From Siphonodentalium dalli (taxonomy: Eukaryota > Mollusca > Scaphopoda > Gadilida > Siphonodentaliidae), in assembly GCA_032622095.1 (NCBI GenBank), contig CP136067.1:61264893-61328892 (forward strand): a stretch of 64,000 bases of DNA, written 5' to 3'. Below the pieces are notes generated by a model. It was not told the DNA's origin, made no database searches, and worked only from the letters and a program-made list of their open reading frames with translations. A program made the translations under genes and the position numbers. Position 1 is the stretch's first letter; the number at the start of each line of letters is the position of its first letter. Of this stretch, positions 23,060 to 35,211 are shown in pieces.

Positions 23060-24255
23060 TACTGGGAAGTTTGTGGCACATTTTCTGACATCAGACACAA
23101 TTGACGATATATACAGCATCGGACACTTCATATTTGATAATTGTGTTAAGATGGCATCCGAAACGGCCACCAACATCGAAAAATTTCAAACTTACAGACA
23201 CAAATTAAACTGGGTTCGTCATATGGGGATAAGGGAATTGTTCATTAAGAAATTCATTCACTGGTGCTCCTCAACAAACTAAAGAACTCTTATATATTGT
23301 ACCAACTCATTTATTGTGATGAATAATTGATTGACGAAAAGGCCCAATAAATCTGCTAATAAATCTGCTCATCCTCTGCTCATCCTCAGTTAAGTCAAAA
23401 TTGGCACAACTTCGGTTATTCCATGCAGATATCCTCACATTTCATATACCATTACATCCTGACATGTCGGCGGCCAAATAACAATTCACATGAATCATTG
23501 TAGCCAATTGCAAATCGCAATAGTTCTATAACTGCATTTGGATAGGGATGAAGTGTCATCAATGCGTTGGCGACGCGTAGGGCTTCCGGGTCCCTCACGC
23601 AACGACCATGCGATGGCCCGCAAGGAAAACCAAACCCATATAATCCCATGCACCCATATATCTCATGCACGGTAACTATGCTTTATATATATACCAGTAC
23701 TTCTGTTGCGGGTTCATTTTAGCCAGACCTATTTTCAACCTTGAGGGAGACAAGCAGAACTCCCATGGTTTGATTATATATTAGCGCTGGGAGATGAACC
23801 GGGCCACCCGGGACGATCCGATACACTGCATGTTAAAAGGTGCAGTACTTCAGGATTTTAGGAAAATATTTGACTCTGTTTAGCTGTTATGTTTCTGCAC
23901 AGCTTGCGGGCATATATTCTTGGTCAACTGAAATAAATTGGTTTTGTTAACAATCCGAAGATTATAATAGTAGCATGGTGTTGATCTATACTATGAACCC
24001 GACATGCATGACAGGGACAATAAGAGTGGACTGGACGATCATGAATATGCCTGAATCTTGCTTCATCATTGGTTATAGATTCGTTTTTATGCATGTTCAT
24101 CTGGGTGCTGACAATTCCCTCTCTGCGTAGGGGGTAACATTATTTACTGCGTAGGGGGTAACATTATTTACATGAAACTCAAACGGGCATATAGGTAAAG
24201 GGATATACTTTAGGGACACCTCACGTCACTCTGCCTAGTGTTGTTATCATATACC
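23060..24255. other. Interior between the large inverted arms, unassigned
   Basis: A frame at 23073-23282 and a minus-strand frame at 23670-23452 show no motifs I know. A short direct duplication 'gcgtagggggtaacattattta' occurs near 24126 and 24151. Confidence 0.35.
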
Positions 24256-24292
24256 ATAAACATATGGGAGGCCAAATTCACATTTAATAATG

Positions 24293-24485
24293 AATTGCGC
24301 TTAAGCGCAATTGATTGCGCTTAAGCGCAATTGATTTGCGCAATCAATTGCGCTTAAGCGCAAATACCACATATTGTGCTTAAGCGCAAATACCACATAT
24401 TGTGCTTAAGCGCAAATAGGGCATTTACGCTTAAGCGTAATTAATTATACTTAAGCGCAATTAATTGCGCTTAAGCGTAATTGTG
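24293..24485. repeat. Left array of the palindrome TTGCGCTTAAGCGCAA
   Basis: Eight CTTAAG-centred copies begin near 24300, 24320, 24353, 24379, 24405, 24430, 24450 and 24470. Some carry single changes, such as 'tgcttaagcgca' or 'acgcttaagcgt'. Confidence 0.9.
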
Positions 24486-25051
24486 ACTACTATCTAACCT
24501 ACCCATAAACTATTAGCATGACCTGGTGTATCACCTAGCAACACAAGATGAGCATTGGGCTAATTTTGACCTGTACTCAACAGTCAAACTGTGAGTATGT
24601 GTTCAACAAGGAGAATCCCCTAATTACATATTACCAGCATCCCTCTATCCAAAGAATTGATGTCGCCTTCCCGGAACTCTAGTAATGTTTTGTATGATGT
24701 TTTTAATGTATTTTTGCACAGATTTTAGCCTCTACTATGGTAATATCCTATACATGCATGCGGTGTCACTGCATGAGGGCTTTCTTACCTCATACAGTAA
24801 TGCTCTATTTAATCGACTTCTTAACCACAGCAGAATTATGGGTAACTTTTCAGGATTTAGTCGGAAATATGGCTTGTTGCCATTCATCGAAAAGCTCTCG
24901 AGAGCTTTCCGATGAATGGCAACAAGAAGTTGGGCTAGCTCCCTACCCATCCAAACCAATGAAACCAAGAAGTGACATGTCAATAGGAGTTAATGCTAAG
25001 TTATGGAGAAACCTATTTATTCACCAGGGGGCGTTTTGTTACATATAGCCA

Positions 25052-25136
25052 TGAATTGCGCTTAAGCGCAAATAATTACGCTTAAGCGCAATTAATTGCG
25101 CTTAAGCGCAATTGATTGCGCTTAAGCACAATTAAT
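25052..25136. repeat. Right array of the same palindrome
   Basis: Four CTTAAG-centred copies at exactly 20-bp spacing (25061, 25081, 25101, 25121), separated by 'attaatt' or 'attgatt'. Confidence 0.9.
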
Positions 25137-25174
25137 TATTAAAGGTGAATTTGGCCTCCCATATAAACATGTAT

Positions 25175-27240
25175 CTCGTCCACTATAGATAGGGCTATGG
25201 TTATATATCCCACACACCCAAATTGCATAGGGTTATAAGGACATGGCATTCTAGCATGGGTTGAGTTATTGTGTCAAGTAATTGCCTGATAGTTTGCACG
25301 AAAAAAGTGTTGCTTAAGAAGTCTGTATTTTTGTTATTCTTGTTTAACAACAGAACATTTATCGTAATTCGTGGACTTGAATACATGTCCGCTTGTCACA
25401 TAAAGCACATACAAATTCTTGACATGATGTAAGTATGTCATCATCGATATTAGTAGATTGTTGAAGATGTTTCATAATATGATACATTGCAATTCTTTTT
25501 CAGAATAAGTCATTATGCTACCTTTTTCCTGCAACCCGAGAATACAATCCTGGTATTCAGGTAATGCTTCACACGTCCTGTGTCCATGACACAGTTCCAG
25601 ACAATGCCAAATATTTATCAGGTGGTGATAACAAAGACTCCTTGACAGGCTTCTATTTTTTCGCGAATGGTTGAGTGCATAATCGACATGTGTTTCAAAA
25701 ACACTGAATTATTATGTTTGCCATGGGGTGGAATGTCACGAGATATGGTTCCCGAATGGCGACGTTCGCTTACAGTTAGTTCCTGCTCTCGTGCTAGTAT
25801 GTTACCAAGAGGAAGCGGATACAGGTACTGTTACATGCAGCCAATGCACCACGCCTCGGTCGGAAGCTAGTTATTGTTTTATTCCACTGAGGTACATGTC
25901 GAAATACTAGAATGTTATGTTTCTCAATGAATATGAGCTAGGATAGTTCTTCATACTAAATCCAAAAATAGGTCATGTGCCATTTCCGTGAATGACATAG
26001 CAGACAGTATTGTCCATTGAGGTGTGTGAATCCTTGCCTCCAATTCATGCGTTGACAGGCTGCGACATTCACAAATACCTATAAAATGAATCCGTTTGAC
26101 TTAGTAGTCAAAAGCAGTAAAATGTGATGCGACTTTAAATTTTCATCAATTTGTGTAATATATTAATTTTGAAGATATATCCTACCAAGAGTCTGCATGT
26201 GGGCTATATTATAGTGGGCTATAATTTTGTCTATTCGACAAATTAATGCACACGTTCTTATATTGTATAACCGAACACTGGAACACATCTTCTACCCCCA
26301 GCAGCCACAGACTCCTTAAGAAATCACATCAACACATCTTCGTGCGAACTACATGTATATCAGTGATTGGCATATCATACTAACTCCCAAGCCAAGCTGG
26401 CCACTCTTTGATTGAGTCCTACAAACCAGACAGATTATACTTCTCCTGATGGACTGTAACTACTGAGCTTTGGCTGCAAAGATTCATGTGAATCTGACAC
26501 ATGATCTTGTTTCAGCGCAGACTAACCATGTAATGGGGGTAAATGGTGTATGTGGGAATGTTTACAATAACCGAAATAGTATTAATTTTGACGACTCATA
26601 TGATGAGTAGAGTGAGAGAACATTTAAGGACTATAGATACTCAAATTATAGAACAGGAAGTAGTAGCATGTCCTGAAAACTGTTGGCAACACAATATTAT
26701 ATACTACAAAAGTCATTCCTTTATTGACAAAAAATCCTCTGTATAACAACTAATTTTTTAAATATAAAATACTACACCTGAACACATGTTTACATCAGAG
26801 ATAGGCAACTTGAAATTGGAGGCTGGTAATTTGGGCATACAATTTAAATTTTCTTCAGAAAAATGATATAAAATGATATTACTTATCTAAACTGGTCCAA
26901 AAGGCACATGTTTAGTGATGATTGTTTTAATCTTTCTATACATTGACTTGTATCAAGCATTCCCCCAATAAATGATTATCTATAGTCCTTAAGACAACCA
27001 ATTACTCATTAGCTTAAATTAATTGAAACAATAGTAGGGTTCTAACTTCTATGGTCTGTTTATGGTTACCAGTGAACTCGTGATTAACAATTCCCTTGTC
27101 CCCAGATAACGAACTCAGTCACGTTTGTGATGGAAAGTGTGAGAAACTTATTGTCAAATATGGAGTGCATGTAATGCCGTATCTATTGTCAGTTGTGATC
27201 ACTGTCCCGACATGCGCGGCACAAATAAGAAAATGCCATT
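25175..27240. other. Interior between the large inverted arms, unassigned
   Basis: Several short frames (for example 25667-25870 and 26543-26746) show no family motif. No transposase or splice-linked exon chain was recognised. Confidence 0.35.
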
Positions 27241-27244
27241 CTGT

Positions 27245-28190
27245 ATAAGGTAAGTCTCACTCAAAAGCCTTTGTAGCCATATGTGTTCAGTTGAAATATA
27301 TATATATATATATATAATCTTTCCATAAAAATTCAAAGTAAAAATTGAAAAATATACGAAATATTTGCCAGAAAGGTGATTGTATAAAGTTTTATGAACT
27401 TACTAATTCTAGACCAGTGTTCTCGTGAGGTTATACCATAGCCTATCAAAAATTTAATAGAAATGTTGTAAATTTTACAGAAATTAGTAAATATTCTCAT
27501 TTTTCACATTTTGTCTTCAAATTTTAATCTTAGATCACGTTTAGACACCGTTATTTATAAGTCCCTTCATCACTCTGTACACTGTTTCAGTTTATGCTTC
27601 TAAAGCCAACTTGACATGCAGCATTCTAAGTGTAAACTACATAATTGGTTTTTCTGCAAAAGTTATATTTTAGGGGGTGGGGTTAAGTTTACGCTCATAT
27701 CACATTTTCACAGCAATATTCTTGGCATTCCATTACTAAATTCGTTTTGATATGCCATTGGGGCAATTTTTGAGCCATGTTGCCGATCAATAGCCCATGT
27801 GGTTCACAAGTTATAGCCATTTATATGTGACCAATTTTTTCATAATCCAAGTAATTTTTCGCGATTTCAAAATATTTATCGCAATTTTTTCAAACTAGCT
27901 CATAAAATGGTCTAGTTTTATGATCATTTCTTAATAATGTAAACGATATATTGTGCAGTTTATAAATGCAATAATTTGTTTATGCCCTGACACATGTACT
28001 CGAGAAAAATTTAATTTAATTTTAGGGTTAAGAGTTGTCTCCCCTGAAAAATCTATTTTGGGACACTTTCTGAAACTGGCAACAAGCAAAATCTGATGCG
28101 CCATATGATGACCTTTAATTTGATATGTAGAAACCATTGTTGGAGGGGGGGGGGTGCAGCCAACTCGAAAAATAACTTGTTTGGCCCACG
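27245..28190. repeat. Right arm of the ~950-bp inverted repeat pair
   Basis: Mirror of 22105-23055. The (AT)n tract at 27298-27316 matches the (AT)n of the left arm, and the poly(G) near 28143-28152 replaces the poly(C) of the left arm. Together the arms bound about 6.1 kb. Confidence 0.75.
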
Positions 28191-28329
28191 GTCTATTACT
28201 AGTAACTTAAAAAAAAAAAAAATTTAAATTATTATAAAAAAAAACAATTATGATTTTTTTATTTATTTTTATGTTAAACTGAGCAAGGAATCCAAACTAA
28301 TTTTTTAAATTTTTTTTTTTTAAGAGTGA

Positions 28330-28550
28330 ATATTTTTACGAAAAAGGGCCATAACTCAGTTTAATAAATATAGTCTGATCAAACCCATATTCGAACTTGA
28401 TCTGTCTTTTGTGCTGAGAAATTCATATAGAAAATTTGGTTCCGATGCGTAAAGTGTCTACAGACAGACAGACGGACGGACTAACGACGAGTGGTCAATC
28501 CGGACGTTGACACTATGTTTACCATACTATGGTATGGGTAAACATAAAAA
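28330..28550 (+). repeat. 'gggccataactcag' interspersed repeat, copy 1
   Basis: It shares 'aaaagggccataactc', 'gatcaaacccatattcgaac', 'aaatttggttccgat' and the long tail 'gacgagtggtcaatccggac...gttgacactatgtttacc' with 33820-34185, in the same orientation. Confidence 0.8.
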
Positions 28551-28906
28551 TTAGTCATTTGTGGGCAAGTATCAATTTCCCCATCTCCACTAGCATGGGC
28601 ATGTATGTAATTTTTTTGTCTGTGAAACATTGGACAAACATGACAGATTATGTGATAAGACACAATTTATTCCCTATTAGTTTTCTATTGCCAGCCATCT
28701 TTCCTGGCATAGAGACCCTCTCAGAAACCCAGGCTGAGAGTGCAAATTAATTACATAGAGCTGTATGGGAGTGTCATATCTCTCTATATAGTAACTTTGG
28801 TTACACCTCACACTGATGGCTAAAAATAACTCTAATTCCAATGTCCATAATACAAATTTACTGCTTGTCTAAGTCTCTCAGAGCTAAACTGATATCACTG
28901 GTAATT

Positions 28907-29189
28907 AATTAAAAAATTAAACAAGCCTTCCTTGGGAAGGTGAAGTTTGATTGTGATTCTATGAGTCATAAAGAATCACTGGAGGGATTAAATGAGATAT
29001 GCCAGTGCACAGGCGCCAATCACAATTAAAAGCCGAAATTTGGAGTGAAGATCTCAACTGAAACATACATACTTAACCCAAAAAGTTGGGTGGGAGGGTG
29101 GCATTTAATCCCTCCAGTGATTCTTTATGACTCATAGAATCACAATCAAACTTCACCTTCCCAAGGAAGGCTTGTTTAATTTTTTAATT
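28907..29189. repeat. Palindrome with ~85-bp arms
   Basis: The left arm 'aattaaaaaattaaacaagc...cactggagggattaaatg' is repeated almost perfectly in inverted orientation at 29103-29189 around a ~110-bp spacer. The spacer begins 'agatatgccagtgcacaggc', a motif that recurs in inverted orientation at the right end of the tyrosine recombinase region (near 33725-33745). Confidence 0.9.
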
Positions 29190-29270
29190 CTATTTCGTCA
29201 TAACATCACTTCCGGTATAAAATGAGACTTTAAAGCATCAAACACCAAATTTCCAAGGATTATACAGAAT

Positions 29271-29705
29271 TTATTCTGTAACAATATCCAGTACCCCACA
29301 TTCAAATTGACAAACAGGTGCAATTGGTTTGTTATAAAACATAGCAAAAGTAGCAGCTGAACTCCAGCCTGCTTTACCCAAAATATCCATAATTGGAATG
29401 TTTAACTGAAAAGCACGAGAAACAGCAGCGCCTCGCACACTGTGTGCTTTGAAAACCGAAGTGTCAATGCCCGCTCTAGTAAGCACAGTCCTTATCCAAC
29501 GAGCGATAGTATGCACAGTAACATGCTTATGGGGATGAACATAACTCAGAAGCAACTCATTATCATTGGCCATACAGGTTGAACGTATAGTTGCAGTACG
29601 GTGAATATATGTAGTCAACGTCCGATAAACACACAAATGAGGATCTGCATCATACTGCACCAGTTCCAAAGGTTTGGCCAATGCACCAGGCCTCGGTATT
29701 ATCAG
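29271..29705 (-). pseudogene. Tyrosine recombinase, C-terminal catalytic part (transposon-derived)
   Basis: Read on the minus strand from about 29705 to the stop at 29271, the roughly 140 residues match the C-terminal half of phage-integrase-like recombinases of animal mobile elements. Visible are LCVYRTLTTYIHRTA, LLLSYVHPHK, TIARWIRTVLTRAGI, then the catalytic HSVRG (HxxR), 'DILGKAGWSS' (the W/H position) and FAMFYNKP (Tyr nucleophile). The upstream half with the first catalytic Arg is missing: in-frame stops occur a few codons before 'PRPGALAKPLE'. There is no ATG at the start of the open stretch. It is best called a fragment of a transposon recombinase, of DIRS or Crypton type, not a host gene. 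Confidence 0.75.
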
Positions 29706-29869
29706 CCATGTTCACTGATGATGAAATCATCGTCAGGAATTATCGTCAGATATGGAACAATGAAGCCTGAACTCAAACCTTTGTTAAGGCTTTGGAGAAA
29801 AGCACAAAACCATAACGTATCGCGGTCAGTAATATGTCAGAGATACTTGATAAAACTTATCTGAACATG

Positions 29870-32800
29870 ATACAAGCATGATCAACGTATCCGCCTGCAT
29901 ATACAGGTGGAGAAAAAGAACAAACTGATTTTCCTTACTCAAATCCACTCATAGCGTGATACCACTATAGAGAAGAGGGGAATCAATGCACCCCCCCCCC
30001 TTTTCTGGATGAAAATTTTTCCTACAGCATGTGAGAAACCAGTATAATGTATACTTCGATATCCCCATCCAGAAAAACGAGGGTACATTGGTATGTAAAA
30101 TGCATATTAAGTAAAGTAATATGCAACGTTGTATAGGAAATAAGCAATGTACTGAATAGATATAGAATAAGAGCCTTCGCAGAAGGTATATACCGGTATA
30201 GTCATAACTAAACCAAATCATGTAAATGCGTAATTGATTGTGTCAAATCCAGATACTCCAGTGGTGAATACGCTCATAGACACATTTCTGTATTGTGTCA
30301 ACATCGCATGACAAGAATCAAATTGAAAATATTTTGATTCCGACAAATATTATAACATCTGAAAAGCCAGTCAAACCCTCAGATCGGCAGTGATAGTTTA
30401 CATTTTATGTGGGTACATGTAATGGGAAACATGAAACTATAGGTAATAGCACATGTACATAAACCCCATGCTAAACAGATTGTGTGGATTAAATTCGCGA
30501 ACTGTCTGAAGTTTAAATTAACTGTGAAAACCATAAGCACACATCTCACGATGAACGCAGAATTATCTACGTCAAATGCAACCAAACACCAAACTCATTT
30601 ACGAGATTTAGTATTGCCGCAGCCAGAAAGATAATGGGCTGACAGTGCCAATGCAAACGTGAGTTTCAACGTCCCAAGTATATATAGACTTAATAAAAGT
30701 CCATTATTTAATCAAGTTCTGTTCCTGAACAAACCGGGTAGATATAAATCTGCCATAGTCATGTCACGAAATAAATAGACATACGACATACTATAAAACT
30801 GTTGACATATACATCAATGTTAATATGGACAGTGCCAGTCATTGAATGCAGTGCAGAAAGCATGGCATAAATATATTCATCTGGGCAGGATTCTTAACTG
30901 CAGATGAAACAAAAACTGATGCATAGTGCAAATACCGGTACGTAGCGTAGACGATCGCATGGCCTATGTGATGTCCTATACATGTAATAGAACTTGAAGT
31001 CAACTTAGTACAAACAGAGAATCATGTTGAAGACAAATCAATTGGTATCATTGACTCAGACATATATAATAATCTGATAAGTGACAATAACTAACAACCA
31101 AACAAGATTGTAGATTCGCAAGTTGGGTGACTCTGAAGTACCCAGACCAGGCGAAAAAAGCCACAAATACTATTAGTAATAGTGGAAACAACTCAGGTTG
31201 CTGAATTTTATTAAAACCAAACCCCGATAGCATAAAGCATCAATACCCGATATTACAGGGTACACACCAACCCACACATTGTCTGTACTCCCTATATATA
31301 GATAGTAAACCTGACATTTATCTTCGATGGTTTGTAACACATGCAACTATCATGCACTATTAAGTTAACAGGTCGGCAAAAATCGTGCCCATGCATACAT
31401 GTAAGCTAATAAACACTGTACATGTATACTGATTAATTAGTCAGATACAATTAGGTTTTATCTTTAAGATAGATAAGTGATAACCAGCTATGGAATAAGT
31501 TGGTTTGACACTAGTAAGTCATGTGTTCCTACCAACCAATATGGAATATCGAACCATTGAGACCAGATGTAAAAGAAGATACATATATCATACATGCGTC
31601 GTTATCGACGGTATGAACTTGTCTCAGACCAAGCAGGTGAAACATGTTATACTGGTCAGTGGTCACAACAGACCTGAGTATATAATGCATATGAAAAATA
31701 CATTAAATGCAGACTGTTCCAAGTATAAGTTGACGCTGTTGAGTTCATTCCAGTAATGAGTTGAGAACGGAATTTGTTTCAAGTTCAAATTGTCAGGATA
31801 AATATGACAGTATATGCTGCATCTAGCAGCGTTGTACATAGTGAACTAGTGTTTGACGATCATGCCATAAGGAGGCAAATATATTTAAACACGCTAAAAC
31901 CCCCATCAACAAAACTGCTGCAGGTGAAAATGGTGAAGTGAGGTCAGTGGTACAGAGTGACAGCATGACTGTTGTGCATATGTACATGTAGATATGCATG
32001 CATATATATTATGCCGATAGTGTCAAATAGTACGAGCATAATGATGTAGATGTCTATATCTACAAAGTCCAGACTTCAAAAAACCTGAACCTCTCATAAA
32101 ATGATTTAAAATCATTATGTTATATAAAACATATAACTTTAATGAATGCTAGAAACGTATTTTGTAATATAGTATAAAAACTAACATGGTCATTGGAACA
32201 AAATGTGCGACTGTGTACTACACAGCTCCAGTGATCATACATTTAATTCTTAATAAATTTGTTAACCTGGGATTAACAATAACAGTCTCACGAGTTGTGG
32301 GTAAAACAATAAAGCCCACATTGACAACTTATGATGAGTGAAACAACATTGGAAAGAAAACCCATCACGGCTAAGTATTGTAATCTAGTTATCAACCACA
32401 CGAGCTCGTCATGTTACATAGCTTCGACCTATGACCTCAGGGTCTACAGATATGTACGGAAACTGACGGCCCGGTCACGTGTGGTAAATAACGCTACGAA
32501 AACATGTGCGTAATTATGATCCACAACGGAAACAGAATGAATATTAGATCATTCTCATCGTAGCCAGTAACTGTTGTAGCAACAAATGAAACGTCGTGTA
32601 ATATAGGCCACAAAAGCCACGCACATTGAATCGTTCAATGTCTTAACAGATTACATGCTTCGATGCATCAACGATAGCTCGAGTACCCACATGCACTTCA
32701 AGGAAAGGTCACGAACAAAGGTCAACTGCCCGTTCACATCGTTGACACAAAGTCAGGCCCGATGAAAAATCGCAGCAAAGAAATTTGCCATATTTCCTGG

Positions 32801-32940
32801 ACCCTTTCCGCAAAACTGAGGGCATGGCCCATACAGCCATGTGAAAAGCGGCTGTCAAGAGCCGACAACAAGTGACTCGATTATATTCGGTGCAATTTTT
32901 CCCTGTATAAAAATCAGGTCACCAATTGACCTAATTCAGA
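29870..32940. other. Interior of the recombinase region, unassigned
   Basis: AT-rich sequence with only short frames and no recognised motif. A poly(C) run lies at 29991-30000. No reverse transcriptase was found in any frame. Confidence 0.35.
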
Positions 32941-33076
32941 CAATTTTGCAACAGCAATTATGTCGTCACAATTTACCAAGACTTTGTGTCCGCTGACAAA
33001 AAAGCCAGTGAAAACTCAGGTAAAAGCATTTACACCAAAACAATGGGGAGTGCATTTAAAACACTCCACGTATACT

Positions 33077-33499
33077 GAACAAAAGGCATCTGCCATTTTG
33101 TTTCGGATAAACGGCAAGTCGACCAAATCTCAAACCAGATTGCCGCTATCAAAATAACTAGTTTACCAAGACGAAGTCTCCATTAAGATATTTTAATTAT
33201 GTACTATTCCGTGGTACTAACGTAACCACAAGAAATTGTTTGTCGACGAGTTATTCACAACTCGAGACAGTACATAAAGAAAGTCTTCCGAACAAAAGGC
33301 ATCCGCCATTTTGTTTCAGATAAACGGCAAGTCGATCAAATCTCAAACCAGATTGCCGCTATCAAAATAACTAGTTTACCAAGACGTAGTCTCAATTAAG
33401 TTATTTTAATTATGTACTATTTCGTGGTACTAACGTAACCACAAGAAATTGTTTGTCGACGAGTTATTCACAACTCGAGACAGTACAAAAAGAAAGTCT
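33077..33499. repeat. 213-bp tandem duplication
   Basis: The unit 'gaacaaaaggcat...gccattttgttt' to 'ttcacaactcgagacagtac' occurs twice, starting at 33077 and 33290, with few differences, so the duplication is fairly recent. A 65-codon plus-strand frame (32960-33157) overlaps the first unit and is unrecognised. Confidence 0.9.
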
Positions 33500-33819
33500 C
33501 TAAGACAATTGCAATCGCTATTCTCAGCGAATTGCTATTAATTCGCAGTCCACTAGACATAGAAGTGGTGCGAATAATAAATGCGGTAAATAGATAACCG
33601 CAAATACAATAAATTTATACGAAGACAAGGAACTAATATATTTCACTATCTTCGCGGCTATAAATGAGGACGACGATAAATAACGTCCTACGCCTTGCGT
33701 TACAAAGGCAAAAGTAATTGATTGGCGCCTGCGCACTGGCATATCTCATTTTATACCGGAAGTGATGTTATGACGAAATAGAATTGTAGACTGCTATGGT
33801 TATCTGTTCAATTCTTCGT

Positions 33820-34185
33820 TGAAAAACGGCCATAACTCTGGTATAAAATGTCGGATCTAACCCATATTCAAAATCGAACTGTATTTTGAGTTGAGAAACT
33901 CACATACCAAATTTGGTTCCTATCAGTTGAAAAATGGTTGATTTATCGAAGCATGCATGAATTCTATGTCAAAGGCCCATAACTCCATTAAAAAATATCG
34001 GATCAAACCCATGTTCGAACTCGATCTGTATTTTGGGCTGAGAAACTCGCATACAAAATTTGGTTCCGATCAGACAGAAAATGTTCGAGTTATCGCACCA
34101 TGCGTAAGTGTCTACAGACAGACGGACTAACGACGAGTGGTCAATCCGGACGTTGACACTATGTTTACCATACTATAATCAGGGT
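33820..34185 (+). repeat. 'ggccataactc' interspersed repeat, copy 2
   Basis: Two internal modules 'cggccataactctggta' and 'ggcccataactccatt' are each followed by 'aacccatattc/gttcgaa' and 'aaatttggttcc'. It ends with the same 'ctaacgacgagtggtcaatc' tail as 28330-28550. Confidence 0.8.
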
Positions 34186-34189
34186 ATAA

Positions 34190-34946
34190 ATCCGAATAAT
34201 TAGCCGATATCGAGTTAAATGAAGATTTTATTCATGATGAGAAGGTTAAATTGTCATTTGAAAATTTAATTTGTTCCATATTTGAAATATTAATATGGCA
34301 GTTGTCAGGTTTCAAATGTCAAAAAAAATTTCAGATGTAACGCATGTAACAGGAGATTCACCTTCTTCATGGATGACAACATATTCAACCGAAAATACAG
34401 GTAGCAGAACGGAAATTGCTCAAGATGGATCCTCTTAGATTCCCAGCATTCATTGGTTGATGGCATACATCTGGCAGTGGTAATAATGATGGAACCTCAT
34501 GGCGATTATACTCAACTGCTGTATTTGACACTAAGTGTAGTCACACAGAGTCAGATCATATGTACCTCAACCAGCCAAGCATACATTTCAACATAGCCAG
34601 CCTGGTCTTTATCCCAGTCAGTATTAATCAAGTGACTTTTTCATCCAATGCCCACTGCCAGCTACAGTTATAGTCAAACCAAACTGTGTGATATCAGGTT
34701 GTGTCAGGTCACGAGAGTAACTTGGAAGATGGGAGGATGATATGACACATTATTCAAAGTTGAACCCTTTGATACCCCTTTGTCATATGCATAGCAGTAA
34801 ACAGGGTCAAAGTCTTTTTTATAATTATTCCATTGTGAAATTCTTGCAGAAATTTTTTCAAATTGACTTTTCAAACTGCGTTTTTATCATGATTGGCTTG
34901 GTGGTGACATTCGCTTTTGCATCAAAATAAATAATCGTGATGGGTC
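34190..34946. other. Unassigned sequence
   Basis: No element ends, exons or known motifs were recognised. Confidence 0.35.
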
Positions 34947-35027
34947 TTAAACACATTCTCTACCGACGCCCATTTAATTACATGTAAAAAGTACGAGATA
35001 ACTCGTAGTCGGCAGTGAATGTGTTAA
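34947..35027. mobile_element. 81-bp TTAA-flanked miniature
   Basis: TTAAACACATTCTCTACCGAC at the left is inverted as GTCGGCAGTGAATGTGTTAA at the right. TTAA sits at both ends. Confidence 0.55.
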
Positions 35028-35211
35028 TAATCGTGATTTATACCAGTTATGCCAGAAATTAATAATCGTGACATCAGGATTATTAGGCAGGTGAGAGCAT
35101 GTATCATTACGCAAAAACCCATATACTTATATATATATCATTGTATCATATGTACATTTGCAAATAAATTGTTGCAAATAAGCGAATATGACTTAAATCC
35201 TCACATATATA

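Larger units (their letters stand above)
24264..25162. mobile_element. 899-bp inverted-repeat element with palindrome arrays (hAT-like duplication)
   Basis: The perfect 8-bp duplication ATAAACAT lies at 24256-24263 and 25163-25170. The ends ATGGGAGGCCAAATTCAC and their inverted copy are followed at both sides by arrays of TTGCGCTTAAGCGCAA-type palindromes. The centre is a 54-bp near-perfect palindrome (24873-24926). No transposase is present; the overlapping frames 24685-25048 follow from the palindromic centre. An 8-bp duplication fits hAT, but the palindrome arrays are unusual. Confidence 0.75.
29186..33785. mobile_element. 4.6-kb region with inverted ends and a tyrosine recombinase
   Basis: About 42 bp starting AATTCTATTTCGTCATAACA at the left is inverted at the right end (33744-33785). 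Just inside the left end lies the decayed recombinase. The rest holds no reverse transcriptase, no RNase H and no other motif I know. A 213-bp tandem duplication lies near the right end. Candidates are a decayed DIRS-like retroelement (these have inverted ends), a Crypton-like DNA element, or a non-autonomous derivative. Confidence 0.55.

Noticed and set aside
24780-24800. Possible short first exon of the dispanin gene ('atgag' before a minus-strand donor)
   Set aside because: The phase does not fit the two-base split codon of the next exon, and the site is in the centre of a mobile element.
24293-25136. Regular 20-bp array that could suggest CRISPR
   Set aside because: Repeats are palindromic 16-mers with nearly constant AT spacers, lie at both ends of a mobile element and occur in animal DNA.
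29601-29864. 87-codon plus-strand frame
   Set aside because: It is antisense to the tyrosine recombinase remnant, which explains the openness.
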